The notes below the pieces were generated by a model. That model made no database searches, had not been told where the DNA came from, and saw nothing but the letters and a program-made list of their open reading frames with translations. Below are positions 53,785 through 63,067 of a DNA stretch of 64,000 nucleotides, piece after piece. Numbering within the stretch: position 1 is the first letter of the stretch; each line of letters begins with the position of its first letter. A program made the translations under genes and the position numbers. The stretch covers positions 162,426-226,425 of the forward strand of contig CAKUIF010000003.1 in the NCBI GenBank assembly GCA_934660915.1, read 5' to 3'. The stretch is from an uncultured Olsenella sp. Lineage in GTDB: Bacteria; Actinomycetota; Coriobacteriia; Coriobacteriales; Atopobiaceae.

Positions 53785-53844
53785 TGAAAAGAGGTTGAAG
53801 CGGCATCGGGGGAACGGGCCCCGCGTGGAAAGAAGGGATTCCTT

Positions 53845-54801
53845 ATGCAGGCAGTTCTTGGCATCGACATCGGCGGCACGAGCATCAAGGCGGGCCTCTT
53901 CACGCCTTCGGGTGAACTCCTCGAGGAGCGCAAGATCCCGACGCCTGAGCTCATCGACGCGGACGCGTACGCCGTTGTCACCGACGGCCTCGCAAAGATT
54001 CTTGCTGCCCATGACGCCGAGCCTGCCGACGTCATCGCGCTCGGCCTCGACATTCCGGGCCCCGTTGCCGATGACGGTACCGTGGGCTTCTTGCCCAATA
54101 TCAAGCTCGACCCCGAGGGCCTTGTCGACGCCGTCAACGCGGCGTTCCCCAACGCGACCGTCGCCTTCGTCAACGACGCCAACGCCGCCGCCTTGGGCGA
54201 GATGTGGGCCGGCGTCGCGCGCGGCGTCTCGAGCTACGCGCTCATCGCGCTCGGCACGGGCGTGGGCGCGGGCGTCGTTGTGGGCGGCAAGCTCGTTGCC
54301 GGCGCGTTCGGCGCCGGCGGTGAGGTCGGCCACGTGACGGTCAACCCCGCCGAGACCCGCGTCTGCGGCTGCGGGCGCAAGGGCTGCCTCGAGCAGTACG
54401 CGAGCGCCACAGGCATCGTTCGCCTGTATCTCGAGGAGTGCGAGCGCCGCGGGGTCACGCCCGCTCCTGTCGAGCACGCGACCGACACCCTCACCGTCTT
54501 CCGCGCCCTGGCGGCCGGCGACGAGTGCGCAAAGATCGCCGTCGACCAGATGTGCGAGTACCTCGCGCAGGCGATGGCGCAGGTCAGCTGCATCGTCGAC
54601 CCCGCGATGTATCTTATCGGCGGCGGCGTTGCGGGCGCATTCGCCACGTTCGCCCCTGAGCTTCGCCGTCGCTTCGCCGCGCACGCCCTTTCTACCTGCA
54701 AGGACGTCCGCATCGAAGCTGCCGGGCTCGGCAACCAGGCCGCCATGTACGGCTGTGCCTACGAGGCGCTCCGCCTGAGGGAAGAGCGGCTGGGAGAGTA
54801 G
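53845..54801 (+). CDS. glkA: ROK-family glucokinase
   Basis: 318-residue sugar kinase phosphorylating glucose with ATP. MQAVLGIDIGGTSIKAGLFT is the phosphate-1 motif, VNDANAAALGE the catalytic Asp region, GTGVGAGVVVGGKLV the nucleotide-binding loop, and the zinc-binding CGCGRKGCLEQYAS is diagnostic of ROK. ATG 53845 after AAAGAAGGGATTCCTT. It can use the glucose released by TreC. Followed by a PTS IIA gene. Confidence 0.9.
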   Translation: MQAVLGIDIGGTSIKAGLFTPSGELLEERKIPTPELIDADAYAVVTDGLAKILAAHDAEPADVIALGLDIPGPVADDGTVGFLPNIKLDPEGLVDAVNAAFPNATVAFVNDANAAALGEMWAGVARGVSSYALIALGTGVGAGVVVGGKLVAGAFGAGGEVGHVTVNPAETRVCGCGRKGCLEQYASATGIVRLYLEECERRGVTPAPVEHATDTLTVFRALAAGDECAKIAVDQMCEYLAQAMAQVSCIVDPAMYLIGGGVAGAFATFAPELRRRFAAHALSTCKDVRIEAAGLGNQAAMYGCAYEALRLREERLGE

Positions 54802-54889
54802 GCTGAGTCCGAGATCGCCCTTCTTTCAATAAGAGAAGGCGTTTACCGTCGAAAAACTACCGTTCGTCGAAATTCCGAGCCTTGCGTGC

Positions 54890-54895
54890 TATACT
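54890..54895 (+). promoter_or_regulatory. Extended -10 element before the PTS IIA gene
   Basis: TGC-TATACT at 54887-54895 matches an extended -10 promoter, 64 bp before the IIA start. No clear -35. Confidence 0.45.
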
Positions 54896-54958
54896 AAATG
54901 AGTTGAAGCGGCGTCAAGTGCGTCGCGTGTCGTTTGAGCCGAGGACAGGAGCATCCTT

Positions 54959-55417
54959 ATGAGCGATATCGTCACCGAATCTCATGTCTTTGTTGACTGC
55001 AAGGCCGCTACCATCGACGAGGTCCTCGCGTTCTTCGCCGAGAAGACCGTCGAGCTGGGCTTTGCCGACGATGCCAACGCCATCTTCGAGGCGTTCAAGG
55101 CCCGCGAGGCCGAGGGCACCACGGGCATGACCGGCGGCTTCGCCATCCCTCACGCCAAGACCGCCGCGGTCAAGGACGCCACCATCCTCGTGGCCAAGTT
55201 TGCCGCCGACGTCGAGTGGCCTTCCATGGACGATGCCCCGATCAAGTGCGCCATCGCGCTGCTGATCCCCGCCGCCGAGGCCGGCACCACGCACCTTCGC
55301 CTGCTGTCCAAGATCGCCGTCATGCTCATGGACGCCCACAAGCGCGAGGAGCTTCTTGCCGAGAACGACCCCGCCAAGCTCGCTGCCCTGGTCAACGAGG
55401 GCATCTCCGAGGAGTAA
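54959..55417 (+). CDS. PTS EIIA component, fructose/mannitol family (stand-alone)
   Basis: 152 residues of PTS_EIIA_2 type. The phospho-acceptor His is in GGFAIPHAKTAAV near residue 65, with ALLIPAAEAGTTHLRLLSKI further on. No IIB or IIC gene is adjacent, so it either serves a distant permease or acts as a regulatory IIA (PtsN-like). ATG 54959 with GGACAGGAGC upstream. Lies between glucokinase and a HAD phosphatase. Confidence 0.85.
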   Translation: MSDIVTESHVFVDCKAATIDEVLAFFAEKTVELGFADDANAIFEAFKAREAEGTTGMTGGFAIPHAKTAAVKDATILVAKFAADVEWPSMDDAPIKCAIALLIPAAEAGTTHLRLLSKIAVMLMDAHKREELLAENDPAKLAALVNEGISEE

Positions 55418-55511
55418 GCACTCGGTCGATTGATTTGATAGCGCCGGTCGCCGTTGTGGCGGCCGGCGTTTTTACTGGGACATCGCCGCATTAGCCCCAA
55501 GGGAGAAGCCC

Positions 55512-56327
55512 ATGGCCATCAAGCTCATCCTCACCGACATCGACGGCACCATCCTGCCGTATGGCAAGAAGACCGTGACTAGCCGCTGCGTCGACGCGTT
55601 CCACGCCGCCATGGACGCCGGTATCCTCGTCGGCCCCGCGAGCGGCCGCTTCTACCCGTGGATTCCCGAGTTCTTTGGCGGCGACGCCTCCTGCTGTGCT
55701 ACGGCGATCGCCACCAACGGTTCGCAGATCTACCTTGAGGGCAAGAAGGCCCTGCAAAAGGAGGTCGACTCCGCCTGCATCCGGCGGGCGATGGAGGTTC
55801 TCTCGGGCGTGGACTCCGCAGGCCTGCTCCTCTTTGAGGGCGAGATTCCGTATCTTGTGCAGGGCTCTCGCGACGACCTGCTCGTGTGCTTCCCCCGATA
55901 CGGGGAGACCTGCATCGAGCGCGACCACGTCCCGAGTGCGGGCATCACGAAGGCGAACGTCTTTATCCGCGGCGACCTCGAGCGCACGCGCGAGGTCGTG
56001 GCGCTGCTCAACCGCGAGGTCGACGGCCTGGACTTCGACGTCCCTCAGGCGCAGTTCTCCAATGTCATGCCAGCCGGTTGGAACAAAGGCGCCGCGCTCG
56101 CGTGGCTCCTCGAGCAGCTTGGGATTGGGCGCGATGAGGCGGTCGTCTTCGGCGACGCCGGCAACGACCTCGAGATGTTCTCCACGGTCGAGCATTCTGT
56201 CGCCGTCGCGGGGGCGCTGCCCGAGGCGCGCGACGCGGCGCGCTGGCATATCGGCGCCGTCGAGGACGACGCCGTGCCCGCCGCCATCGAGGCCCTCGCC
56301 GCAGGTGACTGGCCGTTCACGCGCTGA
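55512..56327 (+). CDS. Cof-type HAD-superfamily phosphatase
   Basis: 271 residues. LILTDIDGTILPYGKK is motif I (catalytic Asp), VGPASGRFYPW motif II, and VVFGDAGNDLEMFSTV motif IV, with the Cof/YbiV cap containing Cys-rich DASCCATAIATNGSQ. ATG 55512 after GGGAGAAGCCC. Likely acts on a sugar phosphate; nearby PTS IIA and glucokinase are consistent but not specific. Confidence 0.88.
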   Translation: MAIKLILTDIDGTILPYGKKTVTSRCVDAFHAAMDAGILVGPASGRFYPWIPEFFGGDASCCATAIATNGSQIYLEGKKALQKEVDSACIRRAMEVLSGVDSAGLLLFEGEIPYLVQGSRDDLLVCFPRYGETCIERDHVPSAGITKANVFIRGDLERTREVVALLNREVDGLDFDVPQAQFSNVMPAGWNKGAALAWLLEQLGIGRDEAVVFGDAGNDLEMFSTVEHSVAVAGALPEARDAARWHIGAVEDDAVPAAIEALAAGDWPFTR

Positions 56328-56369
56328 TCGGCGCCTCTAGCTCAGCCGAGCGCCCCGCCGCCCTCTGTG

Positions 56370-57098
56370 CTAGCTGCGGACGTGCGAGATCTTGTACTTG
56401 AACTGGTCGGCGCGGGCCACGCTGTGCGTGAACTCGATGACGTCGTTCTTGTCGTTGTAGGTCACGCGCGAGAGCTGCAGCACCGGCGCGCCCTCGGAAA
56501 TCCCCAGGACCTCGGCGTCGTCCTTGCGCGCCACGGTGGCAAAGAACTCCTCCTCCGCCACGCGGATCGTCTCGTGGTAGTCGTTCTCGATGATGGCGTA
56601 GAGCGACTTGCCCTCGAGGTCCTTCTTTGTGAATCCGAGGAAGTGCGAAAGCGGCACGTAGGTGCGCTCGAGCATCATGGGCACGCCGTCGGCCAGGCGC
56701 AGGCGGCGCATGTAGATGACCTTATCGCCCAGGCGCAGGTTCATGCGGTCGGCGACGGACTTGGTCGCGTCGCGGGTCTCGAAGTCGAGGTCGACGGTCT
56801 TGGGCACGCGCCCGACCTCGCGCATCTGCTGGGTGAAGCTGTAGTTCGACGAGAGGTCCATCGCCCCGCCGGATAGGTCGGTCACGTAGGTGCCCTTGCC
56901 GTGGCGGCGGCTGATGAGGCCCAAGGTCTCGAGCTCCTTCAGGGCGAGGCGCACGGTCGTGCGCGAGAGCCCGTAGCGCTCGGAGAGCTCGCGTTCGGAG
57001 GGGAGGAGGTCGCCGGGCTCCATCTCGTTCTCGATCTTGTCGCGAAGGATGTCGACAAGCTGGTCGTACAGCGGCTGCTTCCTCGAAGAGGTCCCCAT
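56370..57098 (-). CDS. GntR-family regulator with UTRA domain
   Basis: 242-residue HutC-type repressor. Winged HTH near residues 25-70 (DLLPSERELSERYGLSRTTV then RLALKELE), UTRA domain 90-235 (VIYMRRLRLADGVPMMLERT; YVPLSHFLGFTKKDL). ATG 57098 has GAGGA 8 nt before; a GTG 15 bp upstream is less likely. Neighbours do not reveal its regulon: it is convergent with the HAD gene and divergent from the M20 peptidase. Confidence 0.87.
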   Translation of the reverse strand: MGTSSRKQPLYDQLVDILRDKIENEMEPGDLLPSERELSERYGLSRTTVRLALKELETLGLISRRHGKGTYVTDLSGGAMDLSSNYSFTQQMREVGRVPKTVDLDFETRDATKSVADRMNLRLGDKVIYMRRLRLADGVPMMLERTYVPLSHFLGFTKKDLEGKSLYAIIENDYHETIRVAEEEFFATVARKDDAEVLGISEGAPVLQLSRVTYNDKNDVIEFTHSVARADQFKYKISHVRS

Positions 57099-57364
57099 GG
57101 CGCCCGTCCTCACATGTATGCTGGTTGCAACAAGTTGGTATTACTATAAGCGAACCAGTTGGCGCGCGGGCGTCCTGGAGGTTAACAAACAAGGCGAACG
57201 CGGTCTCGGATTCCGGGAACGGCTGTTGCCCGTCGCCGTTGCTTGTTTCCCCCGCGTGACCTTATCGTATAAATCTTGATTGCTCCTCAATCCCTCGTGC
57301 AAGCACGTTTCCGCTCGTTGGCCTATGCTTTCATAGTTCATACATTTCCGTCGAGAGGAACATC

Positions 57365-58816
57365 ATGAGCGCAAACGAGGCAAAGAAGGGCACGGGTGTC
57401 CTGGAGCCGGGCCGCCCTTCGGGACCTGTGCTGGACGCCGGCGACTACAAGGCGGGCGACGACGCGGTCGAGCGCTTCCGCGAGCTGCTGCGCATCCCCA
57501 CGGTGTCGCGCAACAATAAGTCCCTTCGCGACGACGAGCCTTTCCGCCGCTGGGTGCCCACGCTGCGCAGGCTCTTCCCGCGCTTCTTTGAGGTGACCGA
57601 GCTCACGACCATCGACGACTTCGGCATGCTCCTGCGCTGGCCGGGAGCCGACCCCTCGCTCGATCCCGTGGTCATGATGGCCCACCAGGACGTCGTCCCC
57701 GTCGAGGGCCAGGAGTGGGAGCACGATCCCTTCAGTGCCGAGATCGTCGACGGCGAGATCTGGGCCCGCGGCACGCTCGACACCAAGTGCATCGCCTCTG
57801 CGTTCTTCGAGGCGGCCGAGCACCTTGTCGGCCAGGGCTACGTGCCCCCGCGCGACGTCTGGTTCTTCTCAAGCGACGGCGAGGAGGTCGCGGCGCCCAC
57901 TTGCGCGCACGCCGTCGAGTGGTTCCGCGCCCACGGCATCCACCCGTATATGGTGCTCGACGAGGGCGGCGCCGTGGCGGCCGACGCGCCTTTGGGCGTC
58001 GACGTGCCCGTGGCCATGGTCGGCGTTTCCGAGAAGGGCCACGTGGACCTCACCGTCACGGCGTACGCCGACGGCGGCCATGCGTCCACGCCTTCCGCCA
58101 ACGACGCCTGCCGCCTGCTGTGCCGCGTGTGCGAGCACATCTCGGCGAACCCTGGCAAGCCCGTGCTCACGCCTGTCGTCGAGGCGACGCTGGCCGAGCT
58201 CGGAGCCCACAGCTCCGACCTCTATCGCGCGGTCTTCGGCAACCTCTGGCTTACCCGCCCCGCGGTAACCAAGATCATGGCCGCCAGCCCCGAGACCGCG
58301 GCGATGCTGCGCACGACTTACGCCCTCACCCAGATGGAGGGCTCGCCCGCCCACAACGTCCTGCCGCCCGTCGCGCGCGCCAACTTCAACGTGCGCGTCG
58401 CGCCCTTCGAGTCCATCGCCGACGCCGTCGAGCGTGCACGCAAGCTCGCTGCCCAGCAGTGCCAGGCCTCGGGCCTCACGCCCGACCACGTGACGGTCGA
58501 GATCGACGAGAGCATCCCTTACATGGAGCCGGCGCCCATCAGCCCCTACGAGGACGACGCCGCCTTCGACTACATCCACCGCTGCGTCTCCGGCGTCTAT
58601 CCCGAGGCCGGATTTGCCCCGTACGTGCAGAACTCCTGCACTGACTCTCACGAGTTCAACGCCATCTGTGAGCGCGTCTACCGCTTCTGCGGCTTCACCT
58701 ACTCCGCCGAGGCGCGCGGACTGCTGCACGCCGCCAACGAGCGCATCGGCGTCGACGTGTACAAGCGCGGCATCGAGTTCTACGTCGCCTTCCTCGCCAA
58801 CCTTGCCAGCATGTAA
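57365..58816 (+). CDS. M20-family metallopeptidase
   Basis: 483-residue di-zinc peptidase/deacylase (ArgE/DapE/CPG2 group). VVMMAHQDVVPVEGQEW has the first zinc His and bridging Asp pattern (HQDVVP), WARGTLDTKC the second Asp, SSDGEEVAAPT the catalytic Glu pair, and the C-terminal TDSHEFN/HAANERIGV the last His ligands. The dimerisation lid lies in the middle (GHVDLTVTAYADGGHAS). ATG 57365 after GAGAGGAACATC. Substrate probably a dipeptide or acyl amino acid. Confidence 0.9.
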   Translation: MSANEAKKGTGVLEPGRPSGPVLDAGDYKAGDDAVERFRELLRIPTVSRNNKSLRDDEPFRRWVPTLRRLFPRFFEVTELTTIDDFGMLLRWPGADPSLDPVVMMAHQDVVPVEGQEWEHDPFSAEIVDGEIWARGTLDTKCIASAFFEAAEHLVGQGYVPPRDVWFFSSDGEEVAAPTCAHAVEWFRAHGIHPYMVLDEGGAVAADAPLGVDVPVAMVGVSEKGHVDLTVTAYADGGHASTPSANDACRLLCRVCEHISANPGKPVLTPVVEATLAELGAHSSDLYRAVFGNLWLTRPAVTKIMAASPETAAMLRTTYALTQMEGSPAHNVLPPVARANFNVRVAPFESIADAVERARKLAAQQCQASGLTPDHVTVEIDESIPYMEPAPISPYEDDAAFDYIHRCVSGVYPEAGFAPYVQNSCTDSHEFNAICERVYRFCGFTYSAEARGLLHAANERIGVDVYKRGIEFYVAFLANLASM

Positions 58817-58976
58817 CCGAACCGGAGGGACCGACCTGCAAAGAAGAGCGGCCCTTCTTTCCTGCATTCGATCGCTTGGTTGCGGGTGCCAAGCACGGCG
58901 ACGCCATTCTCTTCGACAAGGTCGCCCACAGGGAGGAGGCGAATGGCTGGGGGAGTGTGCTATCATTTATCCTTAG

Positions 58977-59254
58977 GCAATGACGGAGAGGTTCGCGCGT
59001 CGCGTCGCCAGCGGACAGAGATGGGGCCCATCGGCTGAGAGGTCCCTCCAAGGCTGACTCGCGAAGTTCACTCCACCAGCCGCGACCTTAACGACGGAGC
59101 GAGCGCGCCTCGGCCCCGTTCAGTAGGGAAGCCGTCGGCCCCACGGCACGGGGTAAACGAGTGGGCGCTCGCGAGAGAAAACACGAGCGTCAATCAAGGT
59201 GGTACCGCGGTAATTCTTGCCGTCCTTGGACATGTGTCCGAGGACGGTTTTTTG
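58977..59254 (+). promoter_or_regulatory. T-box leader (tRNA-Phe responsive) of pheST
   Basis: The antiterminator carries the hallmark AAGGTGGTACCGCGG at 59196-59210. Upstream Stem I region contains GCGAAGTTCACTCC (about 59059-59072), giving UUC, a Phe codon, as the specifier. Downstream a terminator stem CCGTCCTTGGACA/TGTCCGAGGACGG with T6 (59220-59253) competes with the antiterminator. Uncharged tRNA-Phe should favour read-through into pheS. A TATCAT box at about 58960 is a possible promoter. Confidence 0.93.
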
Positions 59255-59274
59255 TTTGGAAAGGGGAACACGCA

Positions 59275-60342
59275 ATGTCGATGTCCGAAGACCTCAAGTC
59301 GATTGAGGCTCAAGTCAAGGAGGGGCTGGCCAAGGCCGAGACCATGGACGCCCTCGAGGCCCTGCGCGTGGGTGTGCTCGGCCGCAAGGGCAGCCTGACG
59401 GCCATCATGCACACCATGGGCAAGGTTCCGCCCGAGGAGCGCCCTGCCATGGGCCAGCTCGCCAACACCGTTCGCGCCAACGTCGACATGGCCATCAAGG
59501 AGCGCAAGGTCGAGCTCGGCCGCGCCCTCATGGCAAAGAAGATGGAGGCCGACGTCGCCGACGTCACGCTGCCCGGCCGTCAGCTCTCGCTCGGCACCCA
59601 GCACCTCATCTCCCAGATCCGTGAGGAGATCGAGGACATCTTCGTCGGCCTCGGCTACACCGTCGAGGACGGTCCCTACATCGAGACCACCTACTACAAC
59701 TTCACCGCGCTGAACGCTCCTGAGGACCACCCCAGCCGCTCGGCCAAGGACACCTTCTACGTGGTCGACAACGCCCCCGAGGGCAAGGAGGTGCACGTCC
59801 AGGGCGAGTCCGACGTCCTGCTGCGCACCCAGACCTCCGGCGTCCAGGCCCACGTCATGGAGGCAAAGGAACCCCCGATCTACATGATCTGCCCCGGCAC
59901 GGTCTTCCGCCCCGATACCGCTGACGCCAACCACCTGCCGCAGTTCACGCAGGTCGAGGGCCTCGTCGTCGACGAGGGCATCACCTTCGGCGACCTCAAG
60001 GGCACCCTCGACTACTTCACCCGCGAGATCTTCGGCAAGGACCGCGCCACCCGCTACCGCCCGCACTTCTTCCCGTTCACCGAGCCCTCCTGCGAGGTCG
60101 ACGTCTCGTGCGGCGTCTGCTACGGCAAGGGCTGCCGCTTCTGCAAGAACACCGGCTGGCTCGAGATCCTGGGCTGCGGCATGGTCGACCCCAACGTCTT
60201 CCGCAACTGCGGCATCGATGCCGAGAAGTACACGGGATTCGCCTTCGGCATCGGCGTCGAGCGCGTCGCGGCGCTTCGCTACGACCTGCCCGACCTGCGT
60301 ATGCTCATGACCGGCGACATGCGTTTCTTAAAACAGTTCTAG
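59275..60342 (+). CDS. pheS: Phenylalanyl-tRNA synthetase alpha subunit
   Basis: 355-residue catalytic subunit of the (alpha-beta)2 enzyme charging tRNA-Phe. N-terminal coiled coil (LKSIEAQVKEGLAKAETMDA), GRKGSLTAIM, motif 2 region YMICPGTVFRPDTADANH, motif 3 FAFGIGVERVAALRYD. A zinc-like CGVCYGKGCRFCKNTGW insert near 280, common in many bacteria, is present. ATG 59275 with AAAGGGGAA upstream, directly after the T-box terminator. Confidence 0.96.
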   Translation: MSMSEDLKSIEAQVKEGLAKAETMDALEALRVGVLGRKGSLTAIMHTMGKVPPEERPAMGQLANTVRANVDMAIKERKVELGRALMAKKMEADVADVTLPGRQLSLGTQHLISQIREEIEDIFVGLGYTVEDGPYIETTYYNFTALNAPEDHPSRSAKDTFYVVDNAPEGKEVHVQGESDVLLRTQTSGVQAHVMEAKEPPIYMICPGTVFRPDTADANHLPQFTQVEGLVVDEGITFGDLKGTLDYFTREIFGKDRATRYRPHFFPFTEPSCEVDVSCGVCYGKGCRFCKNTGWLEILGCGMVDPNVFRNCGIDAEKYTGFAFGIGVERVAALRYDLPDLRMLMTGDMRFLKQF

Positions 60343-60343
60343 C

Positions 60344-60436
60344 TTTCCCTGGTACGCCATCTGGGGGCTTCTACCCTCCTCGTGTGCTGGGCACGCGTCG
60401 TCGGGCTTGTCGCGCCCCATCTGGCACACCAGGAAA
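60344..60436. repeat. Inverted repeat in the pheS-pheT gap
   Basis: TTTCCCTGGTACGCCA (60344-60359) pairs with TGGCACACCAGGAAA (60422-60436) with small interruptions, enclosing GC-rich sequence that repeats CCATCTGG. The 151-bp gap is unusually long for pheST. Confidence 0.6.
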
Positions 60437-60493
60437 AGCCTACGTTTTGGCTTGCAGTTTTAGTCATTTCCCGCGCAACAGAAAGGCATTCCA

Positions 60494-62953
60494 ATGCGCA
60501 TCTCATATGAGTGGCTCAAGACCATGGTCGACGTGCCGGAGAACCCCTCCGAGCTCGTCGACGAGTTCGTCCGCACGGGCACCGAGGTCGAGGCCGTCGA
60601 GCGCGTCGGCGCCAACCTCGACCACGTGGTGACCGCGAAGGTCATCTCCAAGCAGCCGCACCCCGACTCCGACCACATGTACGTCTGCCAGGTCGACGTG
60701 GGCGAGAAGAACCTCGGTGCCGACGGCAAGCCCGAGCCGCTGCAGATCGTCTGCGGCGCCCAGAACTTCAACGAGGGCGACCACATCGTCACCGCCATGA
60801 TCGGCGCCGTCCTGCCCGGCGACTTCAAGATCAAGAAGTCCAAGCTTCGCGGCGTCGCCTCGATGGGCATGAACTGCTCCGAGCGCGAGCTCGGCCTGGG
60901 CAACGACCACGACGGCATTATCATCCTGCCTGAAGACGCTCCCGTGGGCATGGACTTCACCGACTACCGCGGCATGTCCGACACCGTGATCGACTGCGAG
61001 ATCACCCCGAACCGCCCGGATTGCCTCAGCATGTGCGGCATGGCCGTCGAGGTCTCCGCCATGCTCGATGAGGACACTCATATCGAGCTGCCCCACGTCC
61101 AGGCAGAGTGCGGCCCCGACGCCCACGACCTCGTTGACGTCGCCATCGACGACGCCGAGCTTTGCCAGCGCTACACCGCCCGCGTGGTGCGCAACGTCAA
61201 GATCGGCCCCTCCCCGGAGTGGCTGGCCCGTCGCGTGATCGCCGCCGGCAGCCGCCCCATCAACAACGTCGTCGACGTGACCAACTACGTCATGTACCTC
61301 ACCGGCCAGCCGCTGCACGCCTTCGACCTCGGCAAGCTCGCTGAGCGCGACGGCAAGAGGCACATCGTCGTGCGCGCCGCTCACGAGGGCGAGAAGCTCG
61401 AGACCCTCGACGGCGTCGAGCGCACCCTTACCCCCGACATGGCCGTCATCACCGACGACGGCCAGGCCGCCGTGGCGCTCGCCGGTGTCATGGGCGGCAT
61501 GAACTCCGAGATCGACGAGAACACCACCGACGTCCTGCTCGAGTCCGCGACTTTCTCTTCCGGCCACGTCTCCCGCACGAGCCGCAACCTCGACCTCATG
61601 AGCGAGGCCTCCATCCGCTATGAGCGCCAGGTCGACGGCGCCAACTGCGCGAACGTCGCCGAGATCGCCGCTGCCCTGTTCGAGCAGTGCTGCGGCGCCG
61701 AGGTCTGCCCGGGCACCGTGGACGTCTACCCTGTGATTGTCCCCGCCCCCGTCATCGACTTCCGCCCCGATCGCGCCCGCATGCTCTGCGGCGCCGACGT
61801 GCCCGACGAGTTCATGACGACCCGCCTCACGCGCTTGGGCTGCAAGGTTGAGCCGGCAGGCGAGGGCCACCTCACCGTGACCGCCCCCACCAACCGTCCC
61901 GACCTCACCCGCGAGGTCGACCTCATCGAGGAGGTCTGCCGCCTGTGGGGCGAGGGCGACATCACGCCGACCCTCCCTGCCGCAAAGAACCACGCCGGCG
62001 GCCTCACCGTCGAGCAGCGCCGCGTGCGCCTCATCGGCCAGACGCTTCGCGCCTGTGGCCTCTCCGAGACGAGCACCTACTGCTTCGCCGACCCCAACGA
62101 CCTCGTTAAGCTGGGCATTACCGACGAGGGCCGCGGCATCCCGGTGAAGATCATCAACCCGCTCGTCGCCGACCAGTCCCAGATGCGCCAGTCCATGCTC
62201 CCGGGCCTTGTGCGCTCGGTCGCCTACAACCTCGACCATGGCGTGCCCAACGTCGCGCTCTACGAGATCGGCCGCGTCTTCTACGGTCACGAGAACACGT
62301 CTCAGCCCGATGAGCCGAGCTTCGTCGCAGGCGTTATGGCCGGCAAGCGCGCCGACGACGCGTGGAACCAGAAGTTCGGCGAGTACGACTTCTTCGACGC
62401 CAAGGGCGCCGTCGAGTCGCTGCTCGACGCGCTGCGCCTGACCAAGGTCCGTTTCAAGGTCGCCGAGCCCGAGCAGTACCCCTGGCTGCAGCCCGGCCGC
62501 GCCGCCGAGGTCCTCTCGCAGGGTGAGGTCATCGGCTGGGTGGGCAACATTCACCCCGCCAACCTCCAGAAGGTCGGCGTCGACGTGCCCGTCGTGGCCT
62601 TCGAGCTCTCCGTCGAGCACCTGCTTCGCCTCGCAAAGAAGGAGCTTCCCTACGTCGACGTCCCGACGCTGCCGGGCGTCACGCACGACCTCGCCATCGT
62701 CGTCGACGAGGCTGTCACCTACGAGCAGCTCGTCCAGCGCATCACGAGCGCTGGCGGCAAGCTCTTGGCCGACGTGCGCCTCTTCGACGTCTATCGAGAT
62801 CGTGTCCGCGTGGGCGAGGGCAAGAAGTCCATGGCCTTCTCGCTGACCTATCGCGCTGCCGATCGTACCCTCACCTCCGAGGAGGTCGAGAAGGCGCACG
62901 AGAAGCTGGTAAACAAGGTCCTGCGCGCCACCGGCGGCGAGGTCCGAGGCTAA
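60494..62953 (+). CDS. pheT: Phenylalanyl-tRNA synthetase beta subunit
   Basis: 819 residues. Order: N-terminal tRNA-binding EMAP-like domain (40-150: VVTAKVISKQPHPDSDHMYV, LRGVASMGMNCSERELG), B1/B5 core (ITPNRPDCLSMCGMA, PINNVVDVTNYVMYLTGQPL), B3-B4 editing region, and the anticodon-binding FDX-ACB domain at the end (LPYVDVPTLPGVTHDLAIVV, KSMAFSLTYRAADRTLTSEE). Full length for the family. ATG 60494 after GAAAGGCATTCCA. A terminator follows. Confidence 0.96.
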   Translation: MRISYEWLKTMVDVPENPSELVDEFVRTGTEVEAVERVGANLDHVVTAKVISKQPHPDSDHMYVCQVDVGEKNLGADGKPEPLQIVCGAQNFNEGDHIVTAMIGAVLPGDFKIKKSKLRGVASMGMNCSERELGLGNDHDGIIILPEDAPVGMDFTDYRGMSDTVIDCEITPNRPDCLSMCGMAVEVSAMLDEDTHIELPHVQAECGPDAHDLVDVAIDDAELCQRYTARVVRNVKIGPSPEWLARRVIAAGSRPINNVVDVTNYVMYLTGQPLHAFDLGKLAERDGKRHIVVRAAHEGEKLETLDGVERTLTPDMAVITDDGQAAVALAGVMGGMNSEIDENTTDVLLESATFSSGHVSRTSRNLDLMSEASIRYERQVDGANCANVAEIAAALFEQCCGAEVCPGTVDVYPVIVPAPVIDFRPDRARMLCGADVPDEFMTTRLTRLGCKVEPAGEGHLTVTAPTNRPDLTREVDLIEEVCRLWGEGDITPTLPAAKNHAGGLTVEQRRVRLIGQTLRACGLSETSTYCFADPNDLVKLGITDEGRGIPVKIINPLVADQSQMRQSMLPGLVRSVAYNLDHGVPNVALYEIGRVFYGHENTSQPDEPSFVAGVMAGKRADDAWNQKFGEYDFFDAKGAVESLLDALRLTKVRFKVAEPEQYPWLQPGRAAEVLSQGEVIGWVGNIHPANLQKVGVDVPVVAFELSVEHLLRLAKKELPYVDVPTLPGVTHDLAIVVDEAVTYEQLVQRITSAGGKLLADVRLFDVYRDRVRVGEGKKSMAFSLTYRAADRTLTSEEVEKAHEKLVNKVLRATGGEVRG

Positions 62954-62985
62954 AGCGCGCCGACTTAGTTTTCATGTCGTATTAC

Positions 62986-63020
62986 GGCCAGGTGCCCAAC
63001 CGGGTGCCTGGCCTTTCTTT
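62986..63020 (+). terminator. Intrinsic terminator after pheT
   Basis: GGCCAGGTGCCC-AACC-GGGTGCCTGGCC with one G-T pair, followed by TTTCTTTT. Confidence 0.88.
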
Positions 63021-63067
63021 TGCGCGACAATGTGGCCTGGCTAAACAGATATAGAGAGGAACCCGCC

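Noticed and set aside
60503..62899. 798-codon minus-strand ORF opposite pheT
   Set aside because: Shadow of the full-length pheT.
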